Part shown: positions 51,501 to 63,476 of the stretch, in pieces | How the letters are laid out: each line of letters starts with the position of its first letter | Position numbering within the stretch: the first letter of the stretch is position 1 | Source: Lactifluus volemus | Lineage: Eukaryota; Basidiomycota; Agaricomycetes; Russulales; Russulaceae | Length of the DNA stretch: 64,000 nt | Direction: 5' to 3' | NCBI GenBank assembly: GCA_022376515.1 | Contig: WTXI01000010.1 | Coordinates: 558,001-622,000, forward strand | Translations under genes and position numbers: made by a program | The notes under the pieces: model-generated | Databases searched by the model: none | What the model saw: the letters and a program-made list of their open reading frames with translations, nothing else | What the model was told of the DNA's origin: nothing

Positions 51501-53480
51501 AGGAGCTTCTGGGCGCGATTCTGAGTCTGCACCAGCTTGAATAGCTCCGGTGTGTCGTCGATGAACTATGATAGGATTCAGTAACGGAGGACCCACGAGG
51601 TTCATCTATCCTCACCGTTGTCCATGTCTTTCCACCAATAAAGACGTCGTGCGTTAGCAAACGGAATAAGAAAGGGATGTTGGTCTGTGGGGTGGCGTTT
51701 GAGTCAAAACATAAAGATCAACGTGGAGGGAGCTGACCTTGACACCGCGAATGCGGAACTCGACAAGGGCACGCAACATCTTCCTGCGTGCAACCTCATA
51801 CGTAGTCCCACTGACGCTGACCTTGACAATAGACTGTCGTAGTGCGGAGTGATCTGAGCGCCCGCGAAGCCAGAGCTGGCGTCGAGGCGGACACCATTAC
51901 CGCCAGCACTACGATACACCTCAATCTTTCCAGTATCTGGCTGAAAGTTTGCTGCTGCATCTTCGTGGTGACACGGCATTGAATGGCGAAGCCGCGCTTG
52001 GTAATCGCATCCTGCATCAAACCGAGCTGAGGAAGGGTCGCGCCGGCTGCAATTTGAATCTGGGCAGCGACGATATCGAGTCCGTAATTTCCTCTGTCAT
52101 CGATTCGATTAAAACATGTGGACAGTCTATGGCATGGTACTTGCCTGTAATAGTATGCTCGACCTGGATGCGAGGGTTGATTTCAATAAAGTAATGTCTT
52201 CCCTGCTGATCAACCAGAAATTCTGCGGTTCCCGCATTCCTGTAGTTGACGCTTTTCGCGAGCTTGATTGCATCATCCCAGATCGCTTGGCGGACTTCAT
52301 CTGGAAGATGCGTCGCGGGGGCAACCTCGACCACTTTTTGGTGCCGGCGTTGAACGGAACAGTCACGTTCAAACAAATGCACGATGTTCCCGTGCGAATC
52401 TCCAAGGAGCTGAACTTCGATATGGCGGGGACGTTCAAGGAAGCGCTCGATAAAGACCGTGCCATCGCCGAACGCGGACTTGGCCTCAGAAACAGCACGC
52501 TCAAAAGCGTTCTTAAATTCAGATTCTTCGCGCACGACACGCATGCCACGACCTCCACCACCCATGGCGGCCTTTATGATCACTGGAGGTATCATGCGTT
52601 CAATGTTACTAACTATATGCGCTCGTAAAATAGAAATTAATCACCTGGGAAACCGTATTCCTTGATGAACGAGTCTGCATCGGACCATTGGTCAACGGCT
52701 CCGGGCGTTCCGGGTACGACAGGAACGCCGACTTTCATAGCTATGTATAGGCACAGTCAATTAGCAAGATGTCCACGTGGGGACGGACATCAGAATGAAT
52801 TACCGAGGGTGCGTGCCTTTGTCTTGTCGCCCAGACTGTCGATGACCTCGGGCGTAGGTCCAACGAATGCTATGCCAGCCATTTCGACCTTGCGAGCGAA
52901 TTCGGCATTCTCGGATAAGAAACCGTATCTACCGGCACCGATAAAATGAGATATTACGAAATAGTGACGGCAGAGGACTTTCTCACCCAGGGTGAATCAT
53001 ATCGACACCGTGCTCGATGGCAATGCGAATGATATCGTCTTGCGCGAGGTACGCCGCAACGGGAGTTAGACCTGCACCGACACGATATGCTTCGTCGGCC
53101 TAGACAAAACAATAGCCACTTAGCACGGGGTCCTTTCATAGGGACCGGACAAACGAGAGAATGCACATACCTTTTGACGGTGAGCGGACATCCGGTCCTC
53201 AAACGAGTAGATGGCAACTGTATGCATTGCGAGCTCGTGGGCCGTGCGGAAGACACGGATGGCAATTTCCTAGAGGTGTATAAAAATGGTTATATAAGGG
53301 CATTATCTAGATATTGGGGCGAGATCATACCCCACGGTTTGCGACAAGGATTTTTGTTAGGGGACCGCTGTGTCCAGCTGATTTGCGACGCATAGTTTGG
53401 ATGGAATGCACCGGAGTGCCGGGCACACTGGGAGTGGCGGCGAAGATGGATGCAAGTCTAGGGGGGTGAAGTGGAGTCAT
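48550..53480 (-). CDS. PYC: Pyruvate carboxylase
   Basis: Biotin enzyme that converts pyruvate, bicarbonate and ATP to oxaloacetate; in fungi it is usually cytosolic. It starts [13 protein letters not shown] at 53480. The biotin carboxylase/ATP-grasp part (53.4-51.9 kb) shows [62 protein letters not shown] and [11 protein letters not shown]. The carboxyltransferase part (51.3-49.4 kb) shows [45 protein letters not shown] and GGQYTNLM. The biotin carrier domain (49.0-48.55 kb) ends with AMKM, in which an intron (48775-48721) lies between the biotinylated Lys and the following Met. Four one-base deficits are inferred near 52080, 51964, 51827 and 49534. Each restores a conserved block, for example [16 protein letters not shown] and the [12 protein letters not shown] region. 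The gene is otherwise complete. Confidence 0.94.
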
Positions 53481-53972
53481 GGTGGGTGGTGGAAGAGGTC
53501 GGGGTGGGGAGAAGTCGGGGGGTTTTATAATCGGTTGGGGAGCGCCAATGCGCAAATCCGATGACGCCGTAAAATCACGGTTTTGAGTAAAGATAAGGAA
53601 AAGAAAATAATGCGAGTGCTATCCCGTGTCAAGTTTACTTATTCGTAAAAAAAAAAGAGTAGGAATAAGTTTGTGTGGGGATCTAACGCGCGTTTATCAA
53701 CACAGGATTTAGGCACAGTGCTTATCATAGGTCGTCTCTTCCCAGACCTGGCTACACCACGTGCGATACGACATGACTTTGTTTATCATGCTTCCACGGA
53801 TCCAAACCGACCTATCCTACACATAACTCGCGTCGCACCCATTGAGATCCCCAAAAAGCACGACGCGAATAAATTAAAATATCATTCTATCTATGTTCTG
53901 TGTCTGAATGGCCGGCGGTGTGGGGTTGCTGACGCTCCAATCGGAGCCCTGTAAGAGTCCGTGTCTATAGGG
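53481..53972. other. Intergenic spacer
   Basis: About 490 bp between the 3' end of the GDP-mannose transporter and the start of pyruvate carboxylase. No gene is recognised; it should contain the pyruvate carboxylase promoter. Confidence 0.5.
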
Positions 53973-55561
53973 CTACTCCTTCCGGTTCGTCAAGGGTATA
54001 ATCGTCTCTTGCTTCGTCGCACTCTCCGCCTTCTTCTGATTATTCTTCGCAATCGCATACAAGACTCCCGCAAAAAAGCCCACGGCCACAGCTGAGACGG
54101 ACCCAAAAGTGACTGGATCTCCAAAAAAGATCATTCCTGAAGCAGCAACCGGCAACTTGTTAAGCGCCCCGGTCATGCTTAAAGACGGAACCTGTGGTCA
54201 ATATCGAGGATACATTTCTAAGGCCGAGAAATCTCCCACCTGTATGTGGTACTGCTTGTCACACGGATGCACCATGCCGTTGTATACGAAATTCCGACCG
54301 CGGCTGCACCCGAGAAGGCAATGGCGAAAAGAAGCAGTTTACGTGTTTCCGGTGGGCTGTATGCATGTAAGCAAAGGACCGGTAGCGCACAGATCACGCA
54401 CAAATTTCGATTAAGACTATCTGAACCCCAGTCTTCGATGATAAACGAGAATACGAGTAATACTGGAATCGATAGTAGGTTGTTATAGAACATCGTGTCC
54501 CAGTCGGAGAAGCCAGTCACTTTAATTCTTTTGCGCATCGCCAAGACCTGTCAAAGCCGATATAAGCATCGTCCTTCTTTCCTTCCACTTGAAATTTACT
54601 CACGTAGGCGGCGCTAGTGAGGCAGTTGGTTAACATCCAAATATACCCAACATTAAGAGTTGCAACGGCACTCGTCACGGAACCAAAACCGCTAGTAGAG
54701 GGGGGCGATGCACGCAAGACATCACTCCATGCCGCAATCACTGACGAGATGATCTGTCCACGGCCATGAGAATCCGAGCGGACTTTACCCAACTTTGGTA
54801 GTACAGACCATAAAGACGAACGAGACGAACGTCAACGCTGTTACGCGGCCGCCAAACCATAACACCTCCCCATAAGCCTGTGCCCTGTACTAAGTCGTCG
54901 GTGTAACTTGAGTTAAAAAGAGGACACCCACGATGAGGATGATAGTCAAGTTCTTGAAAATGGTATATACGGGGATAGTCAAGAATTGCTGTGATGAGAC
55001 ATCAATCAGTCGGCGGGTTGTAGAAGGCGCGCCACATTTCGACTCACCAAGCTCTTCGACCCCGTATAGATGACGCTGACCAACAAAAAGCTTATCGGGA
55101 ACCACGCCTTGGCGTCCGCCACGTCGAGATTGCGGAAAGAGATCATCCCAAGTCTCTTCACCCCCATGACACACAGCACGCAGACGGTGGACTGGATGCA
55201 GAGGAGCAAGAAGTTCATCGAAAAGTTGCGCCCCGAAACCACATACTATTTGTCGGCTTCTCAGCACCCATCCAACATGGTAGAAAAAGGATGGGATACA
55301 CACTTTGTTGACCACGGTCATCAAGATCGATGCTATGCAATAGCAGATGATAGATAGACCTAAGTGCGGACGACGCGACGTATGCGCATCTGGTGGTGAG
55401 GAAACTTGGGTCACTGTTGTGCAAAGTTATCACGCACTCGCTGAAGAAATAAGAGGCTCCTTGACGCTTCCCGTCGCGACTGCTTTTCTGAGCTCGACGG
55501 CATCTTGTTCATCTAATGGTACGCTTTTGTATCCCTCCCCGCGATCTTTCGGTGTGGACAT
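53973..55561 (-). CDS. VRG4: GDP-mannose transporter (VRG4/GMT)
   Basis: Golgi nucleotide-sugar transporter that supplies GDP-mannose for mannosylation. It is a multi-pass protein with several short introns. Blocks include [87 protein letters not shown], and near the end [15 protein letters not shown], which contains the GALNK nucleotide-sugar motif, then a basic tail ending at 53973. The N-terminus is uncertain. A good start ([19 protein letters not shown]) lies at 55561, but two stop codons separate its frame from [16 protein letters not shown] coding sequence near 55400. Either base losses or an unseen intron may account for this. The minimum start is the ATG at 55414. Confidence 0.87.
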
Positions 55562-55816
55562 CAGGTCTGACGTGGGCTAAGGAGTGAAGACAGGGAAAGA
55601 GAGAAACGTAGTCGTGAAGAAATGTGGGAGTAGAGCGGAGTATAGGTAGGAAGCCTACGGCTGCATAAAAATTTTGGTTGAGCCCAGGTGATGTACGACG
55701 AGTTTCGGAATGCAAAAAGAAAAGCCACGTGCGGGCATTCACACCCGTCCATGAGTAATAACAAGTACGTAATTATCACTGATGATGTACATCGCAGCAG
55801 AAGACAAAGTATCTGA

Positions 55817-58143
55817 TCACCGTCCATTGATTGTAGCTGTAGAGTCTCTCCTTGCGGTCGAGGACCCAGCGACAGACGGGCCAGCAGTGCTCACCCGTTC
55901 TGAGGGTATCCTATTAGGGTGTTCAGGAATCTTCGCAATCTCTTTCTTTGCTTCCTCCCAAGCTTCCAAGTTCTATCGAGGGTATATCAGCGAACGAGTA
56001 CTTTGTTCAGAAGAGCGACCATATGCACCTTCTTACACCATTCGCGATGGCTACGCGCCATGCTAATCGCCATCTCGCGCATATCTGCAACCTTCTGGCG
56101 CTGGAAACGATCCAGGTCAGCCTGGATAGTAGAGCTGGCATACTTGAGGTCCTGCGCGGAAAGGTGCAGCGCGTCCTCCAGCTGAACGAACACATAAACC
56201 TCAGCCAAGCTAACAGTGAAGAGCGACATAAAAAATAGTTACCTGTGATATTGTCTCCCTCGTCTTGCTGATCCCGCTCCGCCGCGCCGACTCGGGGTCC
56301 GCGTCCATCATACCGTGAATCGTATAGCTCAACGCACTCAACAAACCCATGCCCGGAGCCCTTCGCTTTACGGGACTAGGCCCTGGGTGCGGCGGGAGAA
56401 ACACCGAAGCCGCGTTCACATGTTGTTCATCCTCTTCATCCTCTCCTTCCCCTTCTTGCTCTCTCTCTCCTTCTCCTTCTCCCTCTCCTTCTCCTGCACC
56501 CGTACTGGCTCCGTCCTCGTTGGGTTCATCGGGTGAAGGGAGGTCACTAGCAGAGGCTGCGGGTACAGAACGCGAGCGGCCGCGGTCGAGTGCCTCCGCG
56601 AGCCTCTTCGCCTCCCTTTCGCTCTTCTCGAGCTCGGTGAGTGACTCGCGCCGCGCTTCGAGGGCATCCTGTGTCATCTCCAGTTGCACATGCTTCTGGT
56701 GGCGATAGGCGAGCAACTTCTTAATAATTGACGCGAACTGCGAGTACTCGTGCAAAGGTTCTTGCCAATTTTGCTCAAGGTCTTGGAGCTATAGGGCGTT
56801 GCCAATTAGCGTTGCTCTCCACCAATGACGTGGGTTCCGGACTGACCAGACGTGTCGTACTCATATAAGTGGTGTCAATGGCCTGGCCAGTCTTCTCAAT
56901 ACTTGCGGCAAGCTCGCCACTCTCATTTAGGCTGAAACCATTCCATATTGCGCCCAGTTCCATATGATCTTGTGCGTAATCTATCATGCAGAAAGGGAAG
57001 GTAAGTGACTATCAAGGCAGGCACAGGGGCAAGGGGAGGTATGGAATGTGGGGCCCAAAAACGTTAGACTCGAAAGGAAGACTGGGACCGACCTGTCCAC
57101 CGTTTCATTGTCCTTCGCGTCACCCTCTCCATCGGTCCGCTCAGATGCGAGGCGAACTTGTTTGTGAATACTTCGGAGTCCAAAAAGCGTTGGTCGGGGC
57201 GACGTAAGGGGTGAGCTGGGGAAGGGTTGGGCAGTGCCTCATAAGCGAGCGAAGCATTGGAGTCGGTTGGGTTGTGCGCAGGGGCTTTGAGGATGTTTTT
57301 TGGGAGTTGTGAAATCGGGGGCGAGTGTAGAATCTCCGTCTAAGGGTTAAGAGGAGTAAGGTATAACAATAACCAATCTGGTCAAGGGAACGGAAACACA
57401 CCCACGATACTTCCCCCTGTAGGAATCGATGAAACACATGCTCGTTTGAAATAATTGGATGTCGTGCAATTCGGTTTAGGAAGGCCTGCAGCATGCGCTT
57501 ACGCCGTGCTATCATCGCCACGTCTTCGCGAGCTTTGGCTTGCTTGATCGCATAGTCACTGATCGACTGCTTTGACGGGATAGGAGGGATGATCAAGGTT
57601 GGGTAAAGCCTCGTCAAGTTTGAGCGAAGTGACTCGAACTCTGAATAACGATGGCGGGACACCGCATTCTGCACGCGAGAAAGCAAAGTCAGATTCGCTC
57701 GGGGGGGGGAAGGACTCGTCAATAGACTCACGCCCGAACGGATGACATAAGTGATGTACGGCGAAGTTGAATTCTCGCTGGTCTTTTGAGCATCCGTAAT
57801 CTGTGTGTTTTGCGCGGTGCCGCGTCAATGAACCAAAAAAAAACTATGGTCACTCGTAGAACAGACGTACCACAATCTCAACGTCTTCTCCCGAATGTAA
57901 CCACTGACCACGGACACAACAAAAATCGCCCTTGGATGGGGGGCCGTGCCCAGAACCTGATGAGGGAAAGCCACCTCGCAGCGGTGGAGCTTGGATGGTA
58001 AGGTGCGGAGGTGAAGTAGGTAAGGTGGCGGTGTGGTTTGCGGGCGATGATGGGGAAGAAACGTCAACATGAGAGTTAGAGGAGGCGGAAGAAAGTGGTG
58101 GGTCGGGCGTCGAGAAAGGGTTCTCGTCTTCAAAAGGCTCCAT
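55817..58143 (-). CDS. Sorting nexin SNX41/ATG20-type (PX-BAR)
   Basis: Peripheral endosomal membrane protein that acts in retrograde sorting and selective autophagy. It starts MEPFEDENPFSTPDPPLSS at 58143, with a Ser/Pro-rich leader. The PX domain includes SRHRYSEFESLRSNLTRLYP and PPIPSKQSISDY, with the phosphoinositide-binding RYSEF core. A BAR-type helical region follows (DYAQDHMELGAIWNGFSLN, EYSQFASIIKKLLAYRHQK), interrupted by an acidic Glu/Gly-rich insert near 56.45 kb. A second helical part (TIQADLDRFQRQKVADMRE) leads to a Ser-rich tail and the stop at 55817. The inserted low-complexity region inside the BAR domain is typical of SNX41/Atg20 proteins of filamentous fungi. Intron edges were checked only in part. 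Confidence 0.87.
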
Positions 58144-58329
58144 GCAGGTCAGTGGGTGCGTCTGGGTAAGAGGTAATTGGAAGACTTGATATTCAACAAG
58201 GCAATGACATTCACGGCTTGGTAGATGCAGTATGACTTGCACAGCGAGAGCAGAGCAGTGATGACCACGGCATGATCGAATGGCTGACAAATTAAGCTAA
58301 AACTACCTAACCAAATATCTTGAAACCGC

Positions 58330-60359
58330 TCAGCACAATCGCATCGCAGACAAACCCGAATGTCGTATATCTCCAACGTCACCTTCAGGATTATCAAATC
58401 CTTTTCCAAGCAACGAGGCAAACAACTCGTCGGTCTGCGCTTCGTGCCACGCGCCCGCTGGGAGAGGAACTGGCACCATGAAATTTTGTGCCTTTTCGTG
58501 GACTTGATATCTGTGCAGTGTCCCCTTTGAGGCAAAAGTCAATGATAAAAAAAAAAAGACAAACCGAAGCTTCCGCCCTTTACTGGCTTTGGTGTCTACT
58601 TTTTTTTGGGACTTTCTCTTTCTCTGGCTTGCCATCCAATCTACTTGCCCTGCATCTCCACCCTTGGCATCAATGACGTCGCGTAAGAGTTGTTGATAAA
58701 AATCAGTGTCATCAAAAACTTCCACGTCCTCCCCTCCAATTTCATTCGAATTCTGTTCCCCAGTCACATGAGGACCCTTATTCCTTCTCAGTCGCGTGCG
58801 GGATAGAAGGGCTGGCCATTCGTTCCGGAGCATCTCTTCTATCTGTGTACCAACACTTTTCACACCTCCCATCGCACTGCCCGCTTGAGAGAACCTTTTG
58901 CGGGATGCGGGAAGCAGGGCAGATGGCGCGACTGCTGCCACCTTTGTTGACCATTTTGCCAAGGTTCGCGTCAGGTGCGCATGGTACCTAGCACAATCGT
59001 GAGCCAAATGACAGGGTATAGGGACGGACGTAACGTAGATAGGAGTAAGTGAAATTTCTGAATGGGCTCCAATGTCGCTTGGGCGCAGGGAAGTACTCGT
59101 GTGGACCAGGTGGGGGCCCCGAAAAGCCAAAGTAAATACTCACGCATGATCAAGTCCCGTTGCATCTTCACTCGCTTGCCTGATCAAGGCGTGCCAATCT
59201 TGATCGACATTATCGATGTCTGGTAAAGCGTAACGCCGCCCTTGCTCACTTCCATCTTGCACACGGCGCCGTTTCTGCGGCTGCCATTGGACTTCACTAT
59301 CCTCCTCCATGAGCTCCTGTCATCCGTAGACGTAATGGATAAGCCGTCTGCTGACCCCAAAGTGGCAGATGACAGGGGAGAAATGCACCTCACGCAAAGC
59401 CGACAACTGATCCACGAGTGCGAGGGTTTCGCCAAGGAGCGCATGGCGTGCCTCGAGGCAACGACGGTGAGATATCAAACCGGATATCTGAGTGGGCTGA
59501 CAGAGGGATTAAAGATGAGTAACACGAACGGTGTTTCAAACGTGTACGCGGGGGATATGTAGCCTGTTCAACTCACGGGAAGGAGTCGATTAGACACTGC
59601 GACAGACTTTTGTAAACGTATTCGAGCATCAAGCAAATTGTCCCAGAGGGTCTTGTGACAGTAAATCAGATTTGAATCTGGAAGCTGAGCCATCTTGCCG
59701 AGACTACACTCACCAACTGCTTGGATACAGCTGTACCTTTTTTTCTGTCTTCGCCCCGTCTTTGTCGGATTGTCGCGGAAAGGTTGTTCTCTGCGTTCGC
59801 TTCTGCGTCCTTCACAAGCTGCGGTGGGGACTGTTCACTTCCATTGCCATCTTCCTGTCCCCCTCGTGACAAGACGTCTTCACCTTCACTGGAGCTGTCA
59901 TCACTCTGAGGCTCTGAGTCACTCTGGTGATGCCTGTTATCAAAGCCGGTGGCAAGGGCACTATCATCTTCCAATTGCTTCCGTGATTCTTGACGCCAAT
60001 ATACTTGGGGTCTATGACGCAATCGAGATGGTGGCGGAGGGATGAAGGTCTGGAAAGATCACTCAAGTTTAGCCAAGTAAAAGTGAAAATTTGTACCCAC
60101 CCTAGTTCAACGTAATGCTCCCGCGCATCCCGAGGTTGGGCGGGTAGATCATCCTGTTCTTTTTCAGGATCAAAGTCTGACCAAAAAATACAAAAGGAAT
60201 GATGAGCATGAGACCGATATATGGTAAATGATGAGGCTGACCTACAGGAGCAGGTTCATCTAACTCGGCGATTTGTTGCGCCAAGGATATACCTAAATGA
60301 AGGAGAGGTCAAAAGAGTAAAAAATGAGAGAAGAAAGAGGACATACGACGAGAAGACAT
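58330..60359 (-). CDS. BFR2: BFR2/AATF-type nucleolar ribosome biogenesis protein
   Basis: Acts in the nucleolus in small-subunit pre-rRNA processing. The first exon encodes MSSRR and splices to ISLAQQIAELDEPAPV. Next come an acidic Ser-rich middle (SDSEPQSDDSSSEGEDVL), the AATF leucine-zipper-type segment, and a block LTRTLAKWSTKVAAVAPSA that includes the conserved KWS-AVAPS core. The TRAUB domain shows YQVHEKAQNFMVPVP and ELFASLLGKGF near the C-terminus. The last residues are uncertain, since the frame ends shortly after the TRAUB block at 58330 while the other frame also has a family-like ending. It is divergent from the unknown acidic protein, with about 450 bp between start codons. Confidence 0.85.
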
Positions 60360-60808
60360 GTAGTAGTTAGGAGTGAATATAAAAATAATTGACGGCCACG
60401 TGCCGAGAAAGTGATGTCGTTCCTTGATTTCTCGCTTCTTCTTTTTTCTCTTCAACCCCGCCCTTAGGGCTTTGATTATTTCCATTCTTTCAATCTGGAA
60501 CTACCTTACACCTACCCATGTCCATTCGTTGCAAAACATGGCCAAAAGTACATCATATAGTGCGTTCCTTTTTTTTTCACCCTCATTTTGATCTCCCCCG
60601 AACTCGGGCCCGTCAAGCTCGCCCAATTATCTCTTCGTGACCTCCTCGAGGCAAAGCTAATTTGTTTTTCTTCTATGCCATTACCTCACGGCTTTCCTCA
60701 CTTTTCGATCGATAACTGGTCACTTTCTCCCTTACTCCCTTACCCTTATAACCGCTGCGTATCCACTCACCTCACCCTTCAGTTCGTCAAAACAAACAGA
60801 CTTCCGCA
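60360..60808. other. Divergent promoter region
   Basis: About 450 bp between BFR2 and the acidic protein gene. Long C/T-rich tracts lie before the right-hand start codon. No coding exon is seen. Confidence 0.5.
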
Positions 60809-63476
60809 ATGTCGCCTCCTCACGCCAATACCTCTGGAATGACCACATCTATACACCATCTAGACGAAGAAGACGACGACATCTGTCCTATATGCGAGGG
60901 CGCTTGCACGTGCAACAACAAATCTGCCGTCTCAACTTCATCTCCAATCACATCCGCCAGTCACCAGATCCACTATCGAATCTCACCCGATACACTTCCT
61001 TCGCAGACTGTCCAGTCCACTACCTCATCTCCGTTGAAAATAAAACTCACCATTCCTCCTACTCTCCTTACTCGGAGTCGTCCTTCTACTTCAAAAGATC
61101 CCAACCCCCCCTCCAAAAAGCAGAACAAAAGAATAGATGCACGCAACCGAGACAAGCGCTCAACTCGGCCTCCAAAGACAGGCGTCCGCGCATCCACTCA
61201 CTCAAGATCAACCGACAAAAGGGTCCCCAAACCCAAATCCGCGGTCAAAGACACGACCGGAAAGTCGTTAAAATCCCAGTCAGTAGTTGGCGGTAGCGAT
61301 GACTACCACACCAGGAGCGGTACCGGTCCCGCATCTGCACGCACGAGTCACGACGTAGGCGCCAGTGGCCCTGACACACCCTATGAACAATTGATCCAAA
61401 ATCAGGATTTCCCTACATTTATCTCTGCTGACGAGTTCTCCTCTGCAAATGAGAGCTCTGCTGGATCTAGCTCTAGCTCTGAAGAGTCCGACCTCACAGA
61501 CTTTTCTGATTCATCGATTGCTGAAGAAGAAGAATGCTTTATTCGAGTAACCGAGGAACAGCGTGCCCGCAATCGTGACAAAGCGCGCCTCAAGCGCGAG
61601 CTGCTTGGCGATGGTATAGCAAGAGAAAAGAACGCCGGAATGATTGGGAGATTCGGTCTCGGAAGAAGAGTGTCGGCCCTAGTGACGACGACATGGATGT
61701 TGACAGCGATGAGTCGGATGACGAAGCAGAAGAGGGTGCCGAAGAGGCGGAAGGTGACGATGGTGAAGAGGACGAAGAGGATGGCATCAGACCTGCGCGA
61801 GGGTCGTACATTGGCATCGCAACCAGTTGGTCCAACGACGAAGAGTCAAGCTTCGATGCCGACCTTTTTTTCGCCGGTTTGGACTCGGATTCCGGTCCGG
61901 AATTGCCAACCATTCCCGACCACGAGGCCACCCTCACTGAAGACTTAACCGTCGGGCCCTCTCAAGGTGTTTTCGAGATTACCGAGGGTTGGGACGGCTC
62001 TGTAATCTTCACCAACGGACTTCAAGATGGCCAAGGACTTCTTGACTGGGATTTTGAAGCCAATGCTGCTCAGCTCTTAATCGAGGCCGCCACGGTGACC
62101 GGTTCCAACTCTGGTTCGGACATTCGAATGTCCGAAAGTGAAGGTGATATGGGAGACAGCGAAGACGAAAACGACGGCCTGGAAGAAGTGGAGAGTAATG
62201 ACGGGGACACAACAGAGGAAGAGCTCGTCGATGATCAAGGTCTGCCCACCGCCCGCGCGATGCGCCTCTTCCGTCCACCAGTGACTCCACTCTTCTCCAT
62301 TAACCCACTCTCCACTATGAGTCCCGGACCACATGTTATGGAAGTTATCGCCAATCAGTCTCCACGGCCTTTGGATATCCTTGCTAGCCGCATATTTGGG
62401 GACGAGGATGAGGATGCTCCGGAACCTCCCTTGAGCGAAATCAGTAGCTTTATCCTCAGTGCCTCGTCTGATCGGGGAACGCCGCGATTCCCCCTCATGG
62501 GTATATTTGAGACTTCGGAGGCTGACTTGCCTCGCCGTGCGGTTATCGATGGATCTCGTCCTGTCGTCCCTAGTCCCTTCCGAAGAAGCCGCCGCCGCCG
62601 CCTCTCCGAATCTGCTTCAGCCAGGGGTATTAGCAGGGTACGTCTCAGGTCCTGAGCTGTCATTACGAAGTCGATGCTAAATCTTGCACAGAGCCGCGAT
62701 AGATCTCTTCCCTATCTTGTGCATCCTTTGCTCTATCACCCTCACCCCTTGGTGTATCAACCCTCTCTGACGATCCAACTCTTCCAACTCTTCTCACATC
62801 ACCTAGCCTCCCTCTTTCCGAACCTATCCGCTTAGATGATGTTCTCGATACCTCAATCCTCGCCTCTGATCCAGTCGATTCACCTGCCACCCCCGGACAG
62901 CCTTTCAGTATCATAGGCGATCCGGAAACAAGCGCAACCGATGACGGTGGGCGTCATCTTCAGAGCCTTAGCCGTTGGGACCGAATCCCTATGAGTACAT
63001 TCCGGCGCACGAGAGAAAATGGTCCTTTGAGCGATGGCCCAGGTGAAGTCGCATATGGTAGCGTTATGCGGAACAGCCCGTTCAATGGCGTGTGGCCGTC
63101 AGATGGGAACCATAGTCAACCTTCGGGCTCACTGTCAAAGAAGGCCAAGGGCAAGAGGAAGAGCTCTCGAAGCCGAGTGATCATCTCCCCTGTTATTCTA
63201 CCTGTTCGGGACCGAGACGGTGACCACACGCCAACCCGACATACGATAGGCCAAAATAGTCATGGTCCTTTACATTCCAAGCCGCGCAAAGACAAGGAGT
63301 CACGTAAAGGTAAAATGGTCAAGCGTAAGACCATGATGGGTACCGCGACAGGTCGGCGCCACCAACAATATCATCATCCTCATGGGCATCACCCAAATTC
63401 GAGAGGACGGGCATCGGCCAGCATGCAGCGTTCCGGGGTTTTCAGTGGGGGTTCAGTCCCACCTCTGAGCATCTAG
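60809..63476 (+). CDS. Large acidic nuclear-type protein of unknown function
   Basis: Two exons, 60809-62637 and 62703-63476, sum to 2,603 nt. Adding one base at the A run 61639-61640 gives 2,604 nt (867 aa) and joins the two long frames through a Lys/Arg patch. Near the N-terminus is a small Cys cluster DDDICPICEGACTC. A Ser/Thr/Lys-rich basic region follows, then Ser/Glu acidic stretches, a segment SFDADLFFAGLDSDSGPE, a Pro/Ser region, and a basic C-terminus with KKAKGKRKSSRSR and a His-rich stretch. I recognise no enzyme domain. The basic patches and acidic regions suggest a nuclear or chromatin-associated protein, but that is inference. It could be a transcriptional coactivator with a small zinc-binding module. 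Confidence 0.7.
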
